The notes under the pieces: model-generated
What the model was told of the DNA's origin: nothing
The model's database searches: none
The model's input: the letters and a program-made list of their open reading frames with translations, nothing else
Made by a program: the position numbers and the translations under genes
Assembly (NCBI GenBank): GCA_039545295.1
Contig: BCIK01000006.1
Coordinates: 124,001-188,000 of the forward strand
Reading direction: 5' to 3'
Length of the DNA: 64,000 nucleotides
Source: Udeniomyces pyricola
Lineage: Eukaryota > Basidiomycota > Tremellomycetes > Cystofilobasidiales > Mrakiaceae
Shown here: positions 61,940 through 64,000 of the stretch, piece after piece
Numbering within the stretch: position 1 is the first letter of the stretch
How the letters are laid out: every line of letters begins with the position of its first letter

Positions 61940-63848
61940 ATGGCAAAAGGGCATCTCTCCACCAAACTACCAGGACAACGTCTTCGCTACAACCAACCTC
62001 CCAACCCCAACGATCCACCACCACCACCTAGGGGTTCAAAGGCAAAAGCGGCAGCCGCCGCTCAGCTCGTTCGAGGTCGGTCATTCATCCCCATCATCGC
62101 TGCCCAGTGCTGGTTTTTTTTTGTTTGTCTTTTCTCGACGCGTCATCATCCCAGGATTTTCTGACGCGTGGAACGATATGGTTCTTCTCTATGTGGTTCG
62201 ATATATACCATTAGAACAACGTCTCCAAGCTCGTCGGGATCGGGATCTTCAAGATGACGCCAACGAGGACGAGTCCAACGAGGCACTCAACGTCGTCTCC
62301 AAGCCGTTCCAAGGCGTCAACGTATGCTTCACCGGGGTCGAAGGAAAGGTACGAGAAACGCTTCCCCCTTTTGCTCTTCTTTCTCCCGTTCTCCCCCTTG
62401 TTTGCTATCTCGTCACGTCGGCTTTTTTTTTTGTCAAAACAACTCGAACCTCTTGAACTCATCCTGTCAAATCTTTCTTTCTTTCTTTTTTTTCTTTCAT
62501 TTCTCTCTTTTTATTTTCATTCTCTCTCTTCGATGGCCTTGGTTGGGATACTCTGGGGGGGTTCAATGTCTCTAGCCGACGTTGGCGGCGAAAGCTTCTG
62601 ATCTCGGGGCGGAATGCGAACTCAACCTGACCGATACCGTCACTCATCTCGTCGCCGTCGACTTTACCTCGGACAAGTACAAGGTAAGTTCTTGTTCCAT
62701 CCGACGTCTCTCAGAACCAAGACTCTGGAGGTTGATTGAGTTAGAGGGGGAAGGGTTGTCTCAAGTGGGATTGACGAACGCGCCAGGGAAGGAAAGATGG
62801 GAGGAGGACAAAGTAGAGATTGAACGGACCGACGATGAGACGCGTCGGTTCGAATTGTTTGCTTCACGCCATCATATTTCCAGGACCCTTTACAAACTTC
62901 CTCCTTTGCGTTATCTTTTTTTTTTTTTTTTGCTTTGGCTATAGGTCGCACTTCGTGAAGGCCTACCGATATTGACACCAGATTGGATTAATGAATCGCA
63001 TGCGACGTGGGTCCAAGGTGGAGAGGTCGCGTTGGACGAGGTCAGTTGCCGATATCAACCTTTTATAAAGACGCGCTATCACGACGCGTCAAAGCTCCTC
63101 TTCCCCCCACCTCCCTTTTTCCCTCCCAATCTTGTACTGATCAATGTTACATGGAACTTCAATCTTGCCTTGCTGCCTCTCTTTATTTTTCTTGTACTTT
63201 TCTCTATATGTACTTGGGTGTGACCTGTGTTGGATTGGATTTGGTGGGTTTGGTTTGGGTTTGGGGAACGTATCAGTCTGTCGAGGCGCATCGCCTATGG
63301 CCGTTCAAAGGGCTCCGACTTTGTCTCACCAATTTCGAGCGAGGTTCGTCTAACCCCCTCATCATGTCTGCTCTTGTCTTACCCCTCTTCGCATCCCCCT
63401 CTCCAACTTCCCTTGCCCATGGTCGCTTATCAAAAACACGTTCTCAAATCGCCTAGGTCCCCATCGAGACAAGCTGTGCTCGATCATTGGCTCGTCTCTT
63501 GGTGACATCTCCTCTACGCTCGACCGAAGCGTAACCCATCTCATTGCGCCCTCTCACAATCTTCTGGGTGCAAAGATCCCTTGGGCCAAACAGCAAAACG
63601 CCGAGTTCCTGCGACGCGTCGTCCAAGGCGAACCGGTACCGAAAGTTGAGGTGGCCGTGGTCGATCTCGACCCGACGACGGGGGAACGCGTCGAGAGGTT
63701 GGAGAGAAGAGATCAGCAGTTGATTAGGATCGTTAGGGAGGAATGGATTTGGGATTGTGTTAAGTGTGGAGGTCGATGGCCAGAGGAGGAGTATGGTATT
63801 GAGAAGAATAAGGACGATATTAAACCGAAAGGTCAACCTCGTGAGTGA
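61940..63848 (+). CDS. Dpb11/Rad4/TopBP1-like BRCT protein (may continue past window end)
   Basis: Exons 61940..62075, 62215..62348, 62576..62683, 62945..63040, 63277..63343 and 63457..63848 read as 933 nt, 310 residues, if the TGA at 63846-63848 is used. BRCT1 (about 74-155) contains FQGVNVCFTGVEGK, LTDTVTHLVAVDFTSDKYKV and GLPILTPDWINESHATW. BRCT2 (about 160-275) contains WPFKGLRLCLTNFE, LDRSVTHLIAPSHNLLGAKI and EEWIWDCVKCGGRW. Order and spacing match the first BRCT pair of Dpb11/Rad4/TopBP1, a phosphoprotein-binding scaffold for replication initiation and the checkpoint. The family normally carries two more BRCT domains. A good donor (CCTC|GTGAGT, intron from 63840) overlaps the stop, so splicing there could extend the gene beyond base 64000. 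Confidence 0.8.
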
Positions 63849-63958
63849 TGGAGGTTTTGGAGGGCTCAAGGTCTCTTCTGCGATCGATCGATCGACTAGT
63901 TTGGTAATTGAGATTTTTTGCTTGTTTGTTTGTCGATTCTTTTGTACTGGCGTTCCAC

Positions 63959-63970
63959 GATCACGTGATC
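63959..63970. promoter_or_regulatory. 12-bp palindrome with CACGTG core
   Basis: GATCACGTGATC is a perfect inverted repeat with an E-box core (CACGTG, the target class of bHLH factors such as Cbf1). It lies just after the BRCT frame, either in the 3' flank or in an intron. Functional relevance is unknown. Confidence 0.3.
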
Positions 63971-64000
63971 ACGATCTTATCGTGCGCTTATCAGAACACG

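Noticed and set aside
1..64000. tRNA, rRNA, CRISPR, transposon or viral sequences
   Set aside because: No cloverleaf-like sequence with a GGTTCGAATCC-type arm, no repeat-spacer array, no transposase or reverse-transcriptase motif and no long terminal or inverted repeats were seen by eye; a covariance-model and repeat-library scan was not possible.

Overview
This window is eukaryotic nuclear DNA from a fungus, almost certainly a basidiomycete and probably a yeast-like member of the Pucciniomycotina (a Rhodotorula, Sporobolomyces or Leucosporidium type of genome). The pointers are intron-dense genes (up to 26 exons) with short GT-AG introns, GC-rich third codon positions, frequent CGA arginine codons, and clear fungal orthologues throughout. 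No operon, phage, CRISPR or prokaryotic feature is present. The clade assignment is inference from gene content and style, not from a search.

Layout, left to right: (1) the 5' part of an SLM1/SLM2-like TORC2 and eisosome effector, minus strand, cut by the window start; (2) NOT2 of the CCR4-NOT complex, minus; (3) a 2.4 kb divergent intergenic region with a run of 31 C; (4) FAS1, the beta subunit of fatty acid synthase, plus, 16 exons; (5) ELP5 of Elongator, minus; (6) PBP1/ataxin-2, minus, 12 exons; (7) a 2088-residue HEATR5/Laa1 HEAT-repeat protein, plus, 16 exons; (8) a full-length ABCB-type ABC transporter, minus, 26 exons including several microexons; (9) a small DsbA-like thioredoxin-fold protein, plus; (10) a DNAJC3/p58-type ER co-chaperone, minus; (11) a ZNF830-like zinc-finger protein, plus; (12) an unrecognised multi-exon gene, minus; (13) POB3/SSRP1 of FACT, plus; (14) the F-box/LRR protein GRR1, plus; (15) a Dpb11/Rad4/TopBP1-like BRCT protein, plus, near or across the window end.

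I rebuilt exon structures by hand by joining GT-AG introns so that phase and family similarity were kept. Eleven genes close into complete in-frame models: NOT2 656 aa, FAS1 1906 aa, ELP5 455 aa, PBP1 1018 aa, HEATR5 2088 aa, ABCB 1351 aa, DsbA-like 226 aa, DNAJC3-like 522 aa, ZNF830-like 290 aa, POB3 567 aa and GRR1 1015 aa. These are mostly conserved housekeeping genes (lipid synthesis, mRNA decay, tRNA modification, vesicle traffic, ER folding, splicing, chromatin, ubiquitin ligation, DNA replication checkpoint). Their adjacency does not look like a functional cluster.

The most notable observation is that the FAS1 reading frame stops only 56 residues after the catalytic serine of the malonyl/palmitoyl transferase domain. 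That is roughly 190 residues short of the usual yeast beta subunit, and nothing coding follows. This implies an unusual beta/alpha split point, with the rest of the domain presumably on the alpha subunit elsewhere. Other points of note are microexons (7, 14, 18 and 23 nt) in the transporter gene, a stop-free in-frame last intron in ELP5, a stop codon overlapping a splice donor in the BRCT gene, and homopurine/homopyrimidine tracts in most intergenic regions.
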